64,000 bases of DNA from an uncultured Bacilli bacterium (GCA_934086485.1 CAKOIF010000004.1:1-64000); one strand, 5' to 3'; positions 50,830 to 60,332 are shown, numbered from the stretch's first letter. Translations and numbers: made by a program. Notes: generated by a model not told the origin, from the sequence alone.

Positions 50830-52611
50830 CTACTCCTCATCACTTAATAGTTTTAAGAAGGCTTCTTTTGGAACTTCAACAGAACCAATCATTTTCATTT
50901 TCTTTTTACCTTCTTTTTGTTTCTCTAATAGTTTTCTTTTTCTTGAAACATCTCCACCATAACATTTAGCAAGTACATTTTTCTTCATTGCACTAACATT
51001 TTCTCTAGCAATAACTTTTGAACCAATACTTGCTTGAATTGGTACCTCAAACATTTGCCTTGGAATTGTTTTACGAAGTTTAGTTACAATTTCTCTACCC
51101 TTATTATAGGCAAAATCTTCATGAACAATAACAGACAAGGCATCAACAATATCACCATTTAATAAAATATCCATTTTAACAAGTTTACTTACTCTATAAT
51201 CACTTACTTCATAATCAAATGAAGCATAACCTTTAGTATAACTTTTAAGTTTATCATAAAAATCATATATAATTTCTCCTAAAGGGATGTAATAATGAAT
51301 ATTAACTCTTGTTTCATCAATATATTCAGTAGTATCATAAATACCTCTTTTATTTTGACAAAGTGTCATAATAGGACCAATAAACTCTGTTGGTGAAATA
51401 ATATTTGTATAAATATAAGGCTCTTTAATATATGATATTTTAACCTTTTCTGGCATTTCATTTGGACTAGATACTTCAATTTCTTCGCCACTTGTAAGTC
51501 CCACTTTATAAACAACTGAGGGAGTTGTAGCAATAGTTTCAAGATTAAATTCTCTTTCTAATCTTTCTAAGATTATATCCATATGTAATAGTCCTAAAAA
51601 TCCTGTTCTAAAGCCAAAGCCTAAAGCAACTGAATTTTCTGGAGTAAACTCTAAAGATGCATCATTAAGTTTTAATTTTTCTAAGGCCTCTTTTAAATCA
51701 TCATATTTACTTGCCTCAATTGGAAATATTCCTGAAAACACCATAGGTTTCATTGGTTTATATCCATGAAGTGGCTTTAAAGCAGGATTATCCTCCAAAG
51801 TGATTGTATCACCCACTGCAACTTTTGTAATATCTTTAATTGCCGCAGCTACATAACCTACCATACCACTAGAAAGTTTTTCAAGAGCTTTATTAGTTAT
51901 TTTATTAACTCCTACTTCAGTTACTTCAAAAGAGGAACCTTTTTGCATCATATATATTTTATCTTTAACTTTGATAGAGCCTTCGGTAACCTTTACCAAA
52001 AGAACAACACCTTTATATGAATCAAAATGTGAATCAAATATTAATGCTTTTAAAGGAGCATCCTCTTTTATAACCGGAGGATTAATTCTTTCTATAACAG
52101 CATCAAGAATTTCTTTAACACCAATACCAGTTTTAGCGCTACAAAGAAGTATTTCTTCTTCCTTAAAACCTAAAGTTTTAACAAGTTCCTCTTTTACTTT
52201 AGGAACATTCGCATTTGGTAGGTCAATTTTATTTATAACGGGAATTATCGTTAAATCATTTTCAAGGGCAAGATAAAGATTAGCAAGAGTCTGCGCCTCA
52301 ATACCTTGAGAGGCATCAACTACCAAAATAGCTCCCTCACAAGCTGCTAAACTCCTTGAAACTTCATAAGAAAAATCTACATGACCTGGAGTATCTATTA
52401 AATTTAAAGTATATCCTTTATAATCAAGTGATACTGCATTTAGTTTAATTGTAATACCTCTTTCTTTTTCAAGTTCCATATTATCAAGTACTTGGGAAAC
52501 ATTTGACCTATTATCAAATGTATTTGTAAGTTCTAAAAAACGATCCGCTAAAGTAGATTTACCATGATCTATATGAGCAATAATCGAAAAATTTCTAATA
52601 TTTGATTTCAT
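50830..52611 (-). CDS. lepA: elongation factor 4 (LepA)
   Basis: 593 residues, back-translocating ribosomal GTPase. G1 is AHIDHGKSTLADR (about 12-24), G3 is DTPGHVDF, G4 is NKIDLPNA. The C-terminal EF4-specific domain follows with RGREIVT-like sequence (NKGREIVTKLRKTIPRQMFEVPIQ). Full length. Membership of the spoIIP-yqxA-lepA-hemW string is typical of Bacilli. Confidence 0.97.
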   Translation of the reverse strand: MKSNIRNFSIIAHIDHGKSTLADRFLELTNTFDNRSNVSQVLDNMELEKERGITIKLNAVSLDYKGYTLNLIDTPGHVDFSYEVSRSLAACEGAILVVDASQGIEAQTLANLYLALENDLTIIPVINKIDLPNANVPKVKEELVKTLGFKEEEILLCSAKTGIGVKEILDAVIERINPPVIKEDAPLKALIFDSHFDSYKGVVLLVKVTEGSIKVKDKIYMMQKGSSFEVTEVGVNKITNKALEKLSSGMVGYVAAAIKDITKVAVGDTITLEDNPALKPLHGYKPMKPMVFSGIFPIEASKYDDLKEALEKLKLNDASLEFTPENSVALGFGFRTGFLGLLHMDIILERLEREFNLETIATTPSVVYKVGLTSGEEIEVSSPNEMPEKVKISYIKEPYIYTNIISPTEFIGPIMTLCQNKRGIYDTTEYIDETRVNIHYYIPLGEIIYDFYDKLKSYTKGYASFDYEVSDYRVSKLVKMDILLNGDIVDALSVIVHEDFAYNKGREIVTKLRKTIPRQMFEVPIQASIGSKVIARENVSAMKKNVLAKCYGGDVSRKRKLLEKQKEGKKKMKMIGSVEVPKEAFLKLLSDEE

Positions 52612-52640
52612 TTAATCACCAAATATTATTATACAAGATG

Positions 52641-52961
52641 TTAAGAAATAAATAAAGTCTTTATAAAATCCCAAACATTTTTTGCTTTAGAATTAACCAC
52701 TAAACCTATTTTATTAGAAATATTATTTGCAGATTTAGTAAACACATTTGAGTAGTCTACTTCTTTAGGAAGATAATCTTTTGCATCTACATTTTTTCCT
52801 TCACTAATATCTTTTTCAAATTCCTTTAACTTTTTATTTGTTAAATAAGTTTTATCTTTAACACTTTTTTCATAATAACCTGTTTTACTTGCAATAAAAA
52901 GTGCTAGAAAAAGTAAAAATACTAAAATAAATAATGTTTTAAAAAAATTATGTTTTTTCAT
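52641..52961 (-). CDS. small membrane protein in the yqxA position
   Basis: 106 residues. One N-terminal transmembrane helix (FFKTLFILVFLLFLALFIA), then a helical extracytoplasmic tail. In Bacillus yqxA (DUF3679) occupies exactly this place between spoIIP and lepA and has a similar size and layout; the sequence match is weak. The ATG at 52961 has GAGGATAG upstream and overlaps spoIIP by 14 bp, so it may be a sporulation-coupled gene. Confidence 0.6.
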   Translation of the reverse strand: MKKHNFFKTLFILVFLLFLALFIASKTGYYEKSVKDKTYLTNKKLKEFEKDISEGKNVDAKDYLPKEVDYSNVFTKSANNISNKIGLVVNSKAKNVWDFIKTLFIS

Positions 52962-53793
52962 TACTATCCTCATTTATATATAAAGAAAGTATCTTAGCAA
53001 AAATTTCTAAAGTATTAGATACCTCTATAATATTATTATATTGACCTCCAACTTCAATTAGAATTAAATTTTTATCAAAATCTTCATTGTAAATTCCATT
53101 TACACCTTTACCACTTTTTTTAGATACCCCTCTTGATAAACAAGGATTAATACTTTTTAGTTTTTCATTTAAATAATTTATCATTTTTTCATTTTCTCCA
53201 TAACTTTCAAACTCCATTCCTAAAACAAATAATATTTTTGCATAACTTTTACCATCATATTTACAAGTGGTCATTTCATATGTAGCGGAATCCCTATGTA
53301 AATCAATAAAATATTTTAAATCATTATTATTTTCTTTAGCCTTTTCAAGTAAATATCTACTTGCAAGATAACTATCTTTATAAGTAAGTCCTTTATCACT
53401 TAACACTTTACTTACCTTTTCATTTTCAATAATACTTAAAATGCCATAGTCATTTAAATAACTTTTAAGTATAAAACTAGCAAAATATACATCATAATCT
53501 AAATTATAACTATTTACTTTGTTATAAGCATACTTTTCTGTTTGATGAGTATTATAGATATAAACATTTGGTGCTCTTTCATTAAAAACTTTTATTTCAT
53601 TTTTAATTTCTTCTTTTTTTCGTTCCATTTTACCTAAATATGAATAAGTTAAATATTTAATTTTACTTTCACTTATTTTAAAATTATTTTTTATAAATAT
53701 AACAATCAATAAACTTATTATTATTTCAAGTAAGAATATAATTATTTTCCTTTGAATCTTTTTCTTTTTTGACACACTTTTAAACCTTTTCAT
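52948..53793 (-). CDS. spoIIP: stage II sporulation protein P (SpoIIP)
   Basis: 281 residues. An N-terminal transmembrane helix (about 15-35) is followed by the amidase/endopeptidase domain. Zinc-ligand motifs are YNTHQTEKY (His, Glu), FIDLHRDS (His) and a catalytic Glu in LIEVGGQYN. SpoIIP degrades peptidoglycan with SpoIID and SpoIIM during engulfment. No spoIID or spoIIM is in this window. Its own leader is short. Confidence 0.92.
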   Translation of the reverse strand: MKRFKSVSKKKKIQRKIIIFLLEIIISLLIVIFIKNNFKISESKIKYLTYSYLGKMERKKEEIKNEIKVFNERAPNVYIYNTHQTEKYAYNKVNSYNLDYDVYFASFILKSYLNDYGILSIIENEKVSKVLSDKGLTYKDSYLASRYLLEKAKENNNDLKYFIDLHRDSATYEMTTCKYDGKSYAKILFVLGMEFESYGENEKMINYLNEKLKSINPCLSRGVSKKSGKGVNGIYNEDFDKNLILIEVGGQYNNIIEVSNTLEIFAKILSLYINEDSNEKT

Positions 53794-53816
53794 AATTTCA
53801 CCAAATATAATGTATC

Positions 53817-53860
53817 AAAAAAATAGTGAAAAAATTGTCGAAATTAATCTCTTTTTTCAC
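53817..53860 (-). terminator. terminator after the 53.8-kb gene
   Basis: GTGAAAAAA/TTTTTTCAC arms around a 17-nt loop followed on the minus strand by TATTTTTTT. Confidence 0.6.
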
Positions 53861-54611
53861 TAATTAAATAACTTAATTTATATACTTTTAAATCTTTATA
53901 ATTTAAAGTTTTTAAAATTTCTTTATAATACTCTACTTTTAAATCATCACTTATTAAAATTATATCTCCAGAAGTAATTTTATCTTTAATATAAATGTTA
54001 TTATTATTTATTTCATAAGAAGGTTTAACAAGATAATAACCTTTTTTATAACAATCATCATTTTGATATTTATTTATTATACATATTTTTTTATTCTTAT
54101 TATATTTATTTAAAATATCATTAGTTTTATTAAAATTTTTTCCATCATTTATTTGTTCATTTAAAATATTTCCCTTAAAAGTTTCATCATTTACTAAAAG
54201 AGTTATATCAAGGTTTTTTGAATACGTTATAACACCCATATTATTTGAAACTAGAATACTTACCCCATTTTTAAGAGGATTTGCTTTGTTAATTATTAAA
54301 TCTTTATTTTTTTCAAGACTAATACTTGGTAAAATGCTTTTATAAATTAATTTATCAGAAACAAAAGTATTATATTTTTTCATATTATAATAGCTTTCTA
54401 TTTCACTAACCTTTTTTCCTTCGATACCAGGAATAATATATTCTTCGGAAACTATTGCATCAATACTTTTTATTTCATATTTATCTTTATTACTTTTTAA
54501 TGTTTTCATAAGAGGACTTTTATTTATAATAAAATTTGATACTTTATCAGCATAATAGAAACTTCCTATTAAAAGGATTAAAATTAATATAAAACTTACA
54601 TATTTTTTCAT
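53844..54611 (-). CDS. uncharacterised membrane-anchored protein before spoIIP
   Basis: 255 residues, not recognised with certainty. An N-terminal transmembrane helix (about 5-23) and an extracytoplasmic domain rich in Asn and Lys. The stretch SINAIV-like DAIVSEEYIIPGIEGKKV resembles the N-terminal part of some Bacillota polysaccharide deacetylases, but no deacetylase catalytic domain follows. It holds the position that gpr has upstream of spoIIP in Bacillus, but it is not Gpr. Confidence 0.55.
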   Translation of the reverse strand: MKKYVSFILILILLIGSFYYADKVSNFIINKSPLMKTLKSNKDKYEIKSIDAIVSEEYIIPGIEGKKVSEIESYYNMKKYNTFVSDKLIYKSILPSISLEKNKDLIINKANPLKNGVSILVSNNMGVITYSKNLDITLLVNDETFKGNILNEQINDGKNFNKTNDILNKYNKNKKICIINKYQNDDCYKKGYYLVKPSYEINNNNIYIKDKITSGDIILISDDLKVEYYKEILKTLNYKDLKVYKLSYLISEKRD

Positions 54612-54652
54612 TACTAAATAATATGAAAAAAACTGATTAAAATAACCAGTTT

Positions 54653-55003
54653 TTAAATTTTGTTTTTAATTATTTTTATGCCCTCTTTAGGATCTGATAA
54701 AAGTCTTTCTTGTAAAATTTTATCCTTTCTAAGTTCGTTGATAAACATCATTTCTTCGTTAGTTAAAGTTTCATAATGAATAGTTGGATCCTTTAGTTCA
54801 ACAAACTTATCCGCCCCTAAAAGGTAATCGCTACTAACACCTAGGGCATACATAATTTCAATTAGTGTTTCAATTTTAGGATTACGTTTTTCATTTTCGT
54901 ATAAACTAACTGCTGCTTTTGTAACACCAATCATATTACCTAATTGTTCTGCACTTAAGTTATGTGCTTTTCTTGCTTCTCTTAGCCTTTTTCCTATCAA
55001 CAT
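54653..55003 (-). CDS. XRE-family transcriptional regulator
   Basis: 116 residues. The N-terminal Cro/CI helix-turn-helix is complete (RLREARKAHNLSAEQLGNMI, TKAAVSLYENEKRNPKIETL). A helical C-terminus of about 45 residues may dimerise. No enzymatic domain. A CGGTAG-3-CTACCG palindrome upstream (55063-55077) could be its operator. AGAAAGATGG lies before the ATG. Confidence 0.88.
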   Translation of the reverse strand: MLIGKRLREARKAHNLSAEQLGNMIGVTKAAVSLYENEKRNPKIETLIEIMYALGVSSDYLLGADKFVELKDPTIHYETLTNEEMMFINELRKDKILQERLLSDPKEGIKIIKNKI

Positions 55004-55062
55004 ACTACACCATCTTTCTTGAACTTCTTACATAAAATATAAGATTTCCACTTTTATGTAGA

Positions 55063-55077
55063 CGGTAGTCCCTACCG
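55063..55077. promoter_or_regulatory. palindrome upstream of the XRE gene, operator candidate
   Basis: CGGTAG-TCC-CTACCG, perfect 6-bp arms, about 60 bp before the XRE start. No T-run follows on either strand, which argues against a terminator. Confidence 0.5.
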
Positions 55078-55193
55078 CTTATGTGATTATTTTTCCCCAT
55101 TAATAAAAAATATTCACACTTCATACATAAAAAAGTATAATTCAAGATAAAATAATTTTGTCGAATGTTTACCATATGTAGATAAATATAAGA

Positions 55194-55598
55194 CTATTCA
55201 CTCTTTTTAGAACTTTTTTTAGGTTTTTCCTTATCTTTTACTTCATCATTTTCATCAAATGATTTTTCATCGACATGTTTTTTTCCTGAGGATAAAAAGG
55301 TTACTCTTTCCGCAATTACTTCAGTTGAATAATTTTTCTTTTTATCTTCGGTTTCATAGACACTAGTTTGAAGTCTTCCTTTTATACCAACAACATCGCC
55401 AACTTTACAAAATTCACTTGTTGCACCGGCAATACCATTCCAAAGTACACATCTTATAAAGTCAGTTTCATAAATACCATCGACATTTTTATAATTACGA
55501 TTAACCGCTAGCAAGATTTTCGTAATATGTTTACCATTTTCAGTAACTGTAACTTCTGGATTTCCGGTAAGTCTTCCAACTAAAACAACGGTGTTCAA
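55194..55598 (-). CDS. ssb: single-stranded DNA-binding protein
   Basis: 134 residues, OB-fold SSB (VVLVGRLTGNPEVT, FIRCVLWN, GIKGRLQT). It starts at TTG with AGGAGGT 8 nt upstream. The tail is Lys/Ser/Glu-rich and ends KKSSKKSE. The acidic DDDIPF-type tip that recruits partner proteins in SsbA is missing. It may therefore be an SsbB-like paralogue, or the tip may have been lost. rpsF and rpsR are not adjacent. Confidence 0.9.
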   Translation of the reverse strand: MNTVVLVGRLTGNPEVTVTENGKHITKILLAVNRNYKNVDGIYETDFIRCVLWNGIAGATSEFCKVGDVVGIKGRLQTSVYETEDKKKNYSTEVIAERVTFLSSGKKHVDEKSFDENDEVKDKEKPKKSSKKSE

Positions 55599-55806
55599 AT
55601 TATTTACCTCCTTTCATTTGCATATTAACAAAAATAAATTTAAAATCCAAAAACCTAAAAAATCCACTTTTTGTTCCAAATTAACATTTTTGGAAGCATT
55701 TTTTGAAAAAAAATTTTTAAATCGTTTCCAAAATTATATTTTTAGATTAAATTATGAAATTTTAGTATTTTTTCCACTTTACACAAATTTTACACTTTTT
55801 AATAAT

Positions 55807-55831
55807 AAAAAAAAAGAAGTATCTCTACTCC
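55807..55831 (-). terminator. terminator of sufB
   Basis: GGAGTA/TACTTC short hairpin overlapping the stop region, followed on the minus strand by nine T. Confidence 0.7.
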
Positions 55832-57114
55832 TTAATTAATCTATTTAATTCAACTGCGTACTCCATTGGCAAACTTTTTTTAAAGTCAGACATAAATCCA
55901 AGGACATATAAATCTTTAGCAGCATCTTCACTAATACCTAAACTCATTAAATAATTTAATTTTTCTTCATTAATTTTAGATATTGTAGCTTCATGTTCTA
56001 AAGTACTTTCATTATTTTCAACAATATTTTTAGGATATGTATTTGAACTAGAAATATTATCAAGTATGATGTTATCACATTTTATTGTAGCAAATGAACC
56101 AGTTGCCTCTTTAGCAATTTTAACAGTTCCCCTGTAATCACTTGTACCACCAAAACCTGCGATTGATTTACTAATAATAGTACTTTTTGTATTCTTACCT
56201 AAATGAATCATTTTAGCACCAGCATCAAGATGTTGACCTTCTTTAGCATAAGCAATACTAATTGAACTTGCTTTTGAATTATCTCCCTTTAATATACAAG
56301 AGGGATATTTCATAGTTACACCACTACCAATATTACCATCAACCCACTGCATGTAAGCACCCTCTTCGAGGATTGCTCTTTTGGTAACAAGATTATAAAC
56401 ATCTTTACTCCAATTTTGAATAGTGGAATATTTACAAGTACTATTTTTACCTACATATATTTCCACAACACCAGCGTGAAGTGATGTAGTACTATAATTT
56501 TTTGCAGTACATCCTTCAATATAATGAAGTGATGAGTCGTGATCGACAATAATAATTGTTCTTTCAAATTGTCCTAAATTTTTAGTATCAATACGAAAAT
56601 AACTTTGAAGTGGTCTATCAACTTTAGTATAGGGTGGAATATATATGAATGAACCACCTGACCATAAAGCACCATTTAAAGCAGTATATTTATTTTCATC
56701 ATATTTTACTAAATTATTAAAATATTTTTCAAATAACTCCGGATATTTTTTTAAAGCTTCATCACTGGATAAAAAGATAATCCCATCACTTTCCTCCATT
56801 TTATGATAAATAACTTCACTTTCATATTGATTAGATACACCTTTTAAATATTTATTTTCTGCCTCAATTACGCCTAGGTCATTAAAAGTATTTTTGACTT
56901 TTTTATCAACATTTTCCCAAGAACAACTTGGTGGAGCAAAAAGTCCTTTATGGTAAACTAAATTATCAAAATCAATATTTATTTTAGGACCAAACGAAGG
57001 ATTATCAAGTTCTAAAAACTTTTTATAAGAATTTAATCTAAAGTTTTTCATCCAAAGTGGTTCATTTTTATTATTCGATAAATTTATTATAAAATCTTCA
57101 TTTAACTTTTCCAT
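55825..57114 (-). CDS. sufB: Fe-S cluster assembly scaffold SufB
   Basis: 429 residues. The SufB/SufD beta-helix is recognisable: YTALNGALWSGGSFIYIPP, HYIEGCTA, GGTSDYRGTV and the C-terminal LEHEATISKINEEKLNYLMS...LPMEYAVELNRLI. The C-terminus fits SufB rather than SufD. It is about 30 residues shorter than usual. sufC, sufD, sufS and sufU are not adjacent, so sufB is transcribed alone from its own promoter. GGGAG precedes the ATG. Confidence 0.9.
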   Translation of the reverse strand: MEKLNEDFIINLSNNKNEPLWMKNFRLNSYKKFLELDNPSFGPKINIDFDNLVYHKGLFAPPSCSWENVDKKVKNTFNDLGVIEAENKYLKGVSNQYESEVIYHKMEESDGIIFLSSDEALKKYPELFEKYFNNLVKYDENKYTALNGALWSGGSFIYIPPYTKVDRPLQSYFRIDTKNLGQFERTIIIVDHDSSLHYIEGCTAKNYSTTSLHAGVVEIYVGKNSTCKYSTIQNWSKDVYNLVTKRAILEEGAYMQWVDGNIGSGVTMKYPSCILKGDNSKASSISIAYAKEGQHLDAGAKMIHLGKNTKSTIISKSIAGFGGTSDYRGTVKIAKEATGSFATIKCDNIILDNISSSNTYPKNIVENNESTLEHEATISKINEEKLNYLMSLGISEDAAKDLYVLGFMSDFKKSLPMEYAVELNRLIKE

Positions 57115-57131
57115 TTTTTTCTCCCAAAAAT

Positions 57132-57160
57132 ATAATACAATAAAACATAATTAAAAACAA
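57132..57160 (-). promoter_or_regulatory. sufB promoter
   Basis: Minus strand TTGTTT (57155-57160), 17 bp, TATTAT (57132-57137). Its -35 abuts the -35 of the divergent promoter at 57161. Confidence 0.65.
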
Positions 57161-57189
57161 TTGAAAATTATAAAAAAATTTGATACACT
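57161..57189 (+). promoter_or_regulatory. promoter of the 172-residue gene
   Basis: TTGAAA (57161-57166), 17 bp, TACACT (57184-57189), back to back with the sufB promoter. Confidence 0.6.
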
Positions 57190-57213
57190 TTATTTAGTAT
57201 AGGAGTATAAGGT

Positions 57214-57732
57214 ATGGCTAAATATGATGATGCTTATTTTGAAAATCTAACTAAAAAAGCAAATGTTATTTATCGTTGTTTATATTTAAATGAAATAAAT
57301 GATAATTTAAAAAATGCTATCATAAGTTATCTAGATGTCTATTTTGATGCATATAAAAAATATTCAAACCTAGAACAAAAAGATGATGATTTAACTAAAA
57401 TATTTAATATTTTGGGAGGACCAGTAAACGAAATTGATAATCCTTATAACCTTTCATTAAATGATGGTAGACCACATCCGGCTATTGACCTTATAAAAGA
57501 AAGATTAGCAAGATTTTATATTGAACTTAATAGCGTAAATAAAAATAGTCAAAATAATGGTAATAGTCAAAGTAAGGGATTTTCAAGAAATTTACTTCCT
57601 GCCTCAGCAATAAAGGGAATAAAATTATATAATGATGAAAGTGGTTTTGCAAAATCATTTATAATAATTATAGTTACTATATTATTAGGTATTTTAATTG
57701 CTGGTTTAACAATATATTTTAAATTAAAATAA
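57214..57732 (+). CDS. uncharacterised tail-anchored protein
   Basis: 172 residues, not recognised. A soluble helical N-terminal region (about 1-140, acidic, many Asn) is followed by one C-terminal transmembrane helix (about 148-170) and a Lys end. This suggests a cytoplasmic domain anchored to the inner leaflet. AGGAG lies 8 nt before the ATG. It is one of few plus-strand genes in this part and ends at a bidirectional terminator. Confidence 0.65.
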   Translation: MAKYDDAYFENLTKKANVIYRCLYLNEINDNLKNAIISYLDVYFDAYKKYSNLEQKDDDLTKIFNILGGPVNEIDNPYNLSLNDGRPHPAIDLIKERLARFYIELNSVNKNSQNNGNSQSKGFSRNLLPASAIKGIKLYNDESGFAKSFIIIIVTILLGILIAGLTIYFKLK

Positions 57733-57763
57733 AAGATTTAGGAATTTTCCCAAATCTTTTTAT
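57731..57763. terminator. bidirectional terminator
   Basis: AAAGATTT/AAATCTTT stem with A-run and T-run, between convergent genes; T-runs follow on both strands. Confidence 0.85.
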
Positions 57764-58071
57764 TTATAAGTAAGTTTCATTTCATTAAGGCTTATTTCAA
57801 CATAAGAATCTTTACTATATATTTCTTTAGTTTTTGGATTAACTATATCTTGTGTAATATAACCTAAATTATATAATTCATTTAAAGTAACTATCTTATT
57901 TTGACATTTTCCTTCATAATAACATCTAAAGGCATTTTCTGTTACTAACTTTTCATTTACTTCATTAAGTCTTTGCTGATTAATATTTATTACTTTATAA
58001 AATGTTGGAATAGAAATTATTAAAGTAATAGCAATAATTGTTACATATATTACAATCTTATTTGTATTCAT
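57760..58071 (-). CDS. small membrane protein, pseudopilin-like
   Basis: 103 residues from the ATG preceded by GGAGAGGG. One N-terminal helix (IVIYVTIIAITLIISIPTF) without a clear prepilin cleavage site, then a soluble domain with CYYEGKC. The segment LYNLGYITQDIVNPKTKEIYS resembles the end of type II/IV pseudopilins. Function unknown. It overlaps the tgt 3' end by 14 bp and is third after queA-tgt. Confidence 0.55.
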   Translation of the reverse strand: MNTNKIVIYVTIIAITLIISIPTFYKVININQQRLNEVNEKLVTENAFRCYYEGKCQNKIVTLNELYNLGYITQDIVNPKTKEIYSKDSYVEISLNEMKLTYK

Positions 58072-59185
58072 AACCCTCTCCATAATAAGAAAGAATAAAT
58101 TTATCTCGATAATCCTCAAGGGTACCAGCTTTAATATTTTCTCTAATTTCTTTCATTAAATTTTCTAAAAAATAAATATTATGAATTGATAAAAGTCTTG
58201 CTCCAAAAGTTTCATCAGCATTAATTAAATGTTTTATATAGGCTTTTGTATAACTTTGACAAGCATAACATTTACATCCCTCTTCGACTGGAGTAAAGTC
58301 CTCTTTATATTTACTATTTTTTAAATTAATCTTACCATTTTTTGTATAAGCGTGTCCGTGTCTTGCAAGTCTTGTTGGACTTACACAATCAAATAAATCT
58401 ATTCCACGAAGTGAGTTTTCAATTAAATCTATTGGATCGCCTACTCCCATTAAATAACGAGCTTTTTCTTTAGGCAAATAATCAGTACTCATTTTAACCA
58501 TTTTATACATTGTAAGTTTATCTTCGCCTACACTTGTACCACCAACAGAATAACCATCAAAGTTCATTTCAGTTAATTTTTCAGCACAATATTTTCTTAA
58601 ATCAGGGTACTCGCCACCTTGAACTATGCCAAATAATATTTGATTTTCACCTTTAAAAACATCCTTTCCTCTTTTTGCCCAACGAAGTGTTCTTTCAACA
58701 GAATTTTTACAATAATCATATGTTGCTGGATAACCAATACATTCATCAAAACTCATTACAATATCACTACCAAGTTTTTCTTGAATACCAATTGATTTTT
58801 CTGGTGTTAAAAATAGTTTATCTCCATTTAAATGATTTTTAAAGCTTACTCCTTCTTCAGTAATATCTTTAGGTTTTGCAAGAGAAAAAACTTGAAATCC
58901 CCCACTGTCTGTTAAAATAGGTCCATCATAATTCATAAATTTATGAAGTCCACCTGCTTTATGAACTATATCTTCACCTGGTCTTAACCATAAATGATAA
59001 GTATTTGCAAGAATTATTCCAGCACCAGTATCTTTAACCTCTTCGGGTGATAAAGTTTTAACTGTACCATTTGTTCCAACAGGCATAAACATTGGAGTTT
59101 CATAAGTCTTACCATTAAAAACTATTTCTCCAAGTCTAGCACCAGTTTTTTCATCAGTATATTTTAAATTATATTGTACTTTCAT
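58058..59185 (-). CDS. tgt: queuine tRNA-ribosyltransferase
   Basis: 375 residues. Exchanges guanine-34 for the queuine precursor preQ1 in GUN anticodon tRNAs. The catalytic Asp is in DSGGFQVFSL and a nucleophile Asp in LFDCVSPTRLARHG. The zinc site is CKCYACQSYTKAYIKHL with the downstream His. Directly follows queA, as expected for queuosine modification. Confidence 0.96.
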   Translation of the reverse strand: MKVQYNLKYTDEKTGARLGEIVFNGKTYETPMFMPVGTNGTVKTLSPEEVKDTGAGIILANTYHLWLRPGEDIVHKAGGLHKFMNYDGPILTDSGGFQVFSLAKPKDITEEGVSFKNHLNGDKLFLTPEKSIGIQEKLGSDIVMSFDECIGYPATYDYCKNSVERTLRWAKRGKDVFKGENQILFGIVQGGEYPDLRKYCAEKLTEMNFDGYSVGGTSVGEDKLTMYKMVKMSTDYLPKEKARYLMGVGDPIDLIENSLRGIDLFDCVSPTRLARHGHAYTKNGKINLKNSKYKEDFTPVEEGCKCYACQSYTKAYIKHLINADETFGARLLSIHNIYFLENLMKEIRENIKAGTLEDYRDKFILSYYGEGYEYK

Positions 59186-59223
59186 AGACTACCTCTTTCT
59201 TCGAAAATTATAACATACTTTTA

Positions 59224-60246
59224 CTATTTAATAAACATTGCATCGCCAAACGAAAAGAAATGATAATTATTTTGAATAGCATGATTATAGGCATTTAAGA
59301 TATTTTCTCTTGTTGAAAAAGCACTTACAAGCATTACAAGGGTACTTTTTGGTAAATGAAAATTAGTTATTAAACCATCAATTGCTAAAAATTTATAACC
59401 TGGGTAAATAAATATATTTGTATTTTCATCACACTCTACAAATTTATGGTATTTATTCATAATTGACTCAAGTGTCCTTGTTGATGTTGTTCCAACAGCA
59501 TAAATTTTTCTTCCTTCTTCTTTAGCTTTATTAAGTTTATCAGCAACATCCTTAGTCATAATATATCTTTCACTATGCATATGATGTTTAGTAATATCTT
59601 CCTCGTTTACTGGTCTAAATGTACCAAGACCAACATGAAGTGTAACATACAAAATTTCAACACCTTTTTCCTTTAATTCATTTAAAAGTTCTTTTGTAAA
59701 ATGAAGTCCCGCAGTCGGAGCCGCAGCACTACCTAAATATTTTGCATAAACAGTTTGATATCTTGTTTGATCTTTTAAAGACTCATGAATATAAGGTGGA
59801 AGTGGCATTAAACCAATCTTCTCTATTTGCTCTATAAAAATTCCTTCATAAGAAAATTTAACTTTAACAATTCCTTCTTCATCCTTTTCAATTACTTCAC
59901 ATTTTAAAGTATCTGAAAAATTAATAATAGTTCCTACACTTAATCTTTTAAAAGGTCTTGAAAGGCACTCCCAAGTATCACTACCTAAATCCTTTAAAAG
60001 TAGTAGTTCTATATGAGCACCAGTTTCCTCTTTAATGCCAAATATTCTTGCAGGTAAAACCTTAGTATCATTTAATACCAAAACATCTCCTTTATGAAAA
60101 TAAGAAGTTATATCCTTAAAAATTTTATCTTCCAAAGCACCAGTTTTTCTATCCATAACTAATAGTTTTGACTCACTTCGATTTTCTATAGGAGTTTGAG
60201 CTATTAAATTTTCTGGTAAATTATAATCAAATTCATTAATATTCAT
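59224..60246 (-). CDS. queA: S-adenosylmethionine:tRNA ribosyltransferase-isomerase
   Basis: 340 residues. Makes epoxyqueuosine from preQ1-tRNA and SAM. Conserved FDYNLPENLIAQTP at the start, NDTKVLPARIFG, and the signature SAAAPTAGLHFTKELL with VTLHVGLGTFRPV. First of queA-tgt. GGTGATGAAAAA precedes the ATG. Confidence 0.96.
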   Translation of the reverse strand: MNINEFDYNLPENLIAQTPIENRSESKLLVMDRKTGALEDKIFKDITSYFHKGDVLVLNDTKVLPARIFGIKEETGAHIELLLLKDLGSDTWECLSRPFKRLSVGTIINFSDTLKCEVIEKDEEGIVKVKFSYEGIFIEQIEKIGLMPLPPYIHESLKDQTRYQTVYAKYLGSAAAPTAGLHFTKELLNELKEKGVEILYVTLHVGLGTFRPVNEEDITKHHMHSERYIMTKDVADKLNKAKEEGRKIYAVGTTSTRTLESIMNKYHKFVECDENTNIFIYPGYKFLAIDGLITNFHLPKSTLVMLVSAFSTRENILNAYNHAIQNNYHFFSFGDAMFIK

Positions 60247-60303
60247 TTTTTCATCACCACTAAATATTATAAAGATATTTAGTTAATTTGTCTATTAATT
60301 TAA

Positions 60304-60332
60304 TTGTAAAAATGTTACAAATTAGGTATAAT
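60304..60332 (+). promoter_or_regulatory. promoter of ftsK/spoIIIE
   Basis: TTGTAA (60304-60309), 17 bp, TATAAT (60327-60332). The expected start of transcription lies past the ATG at 60337, which supports translation from 60349. Confidence 0.75.
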
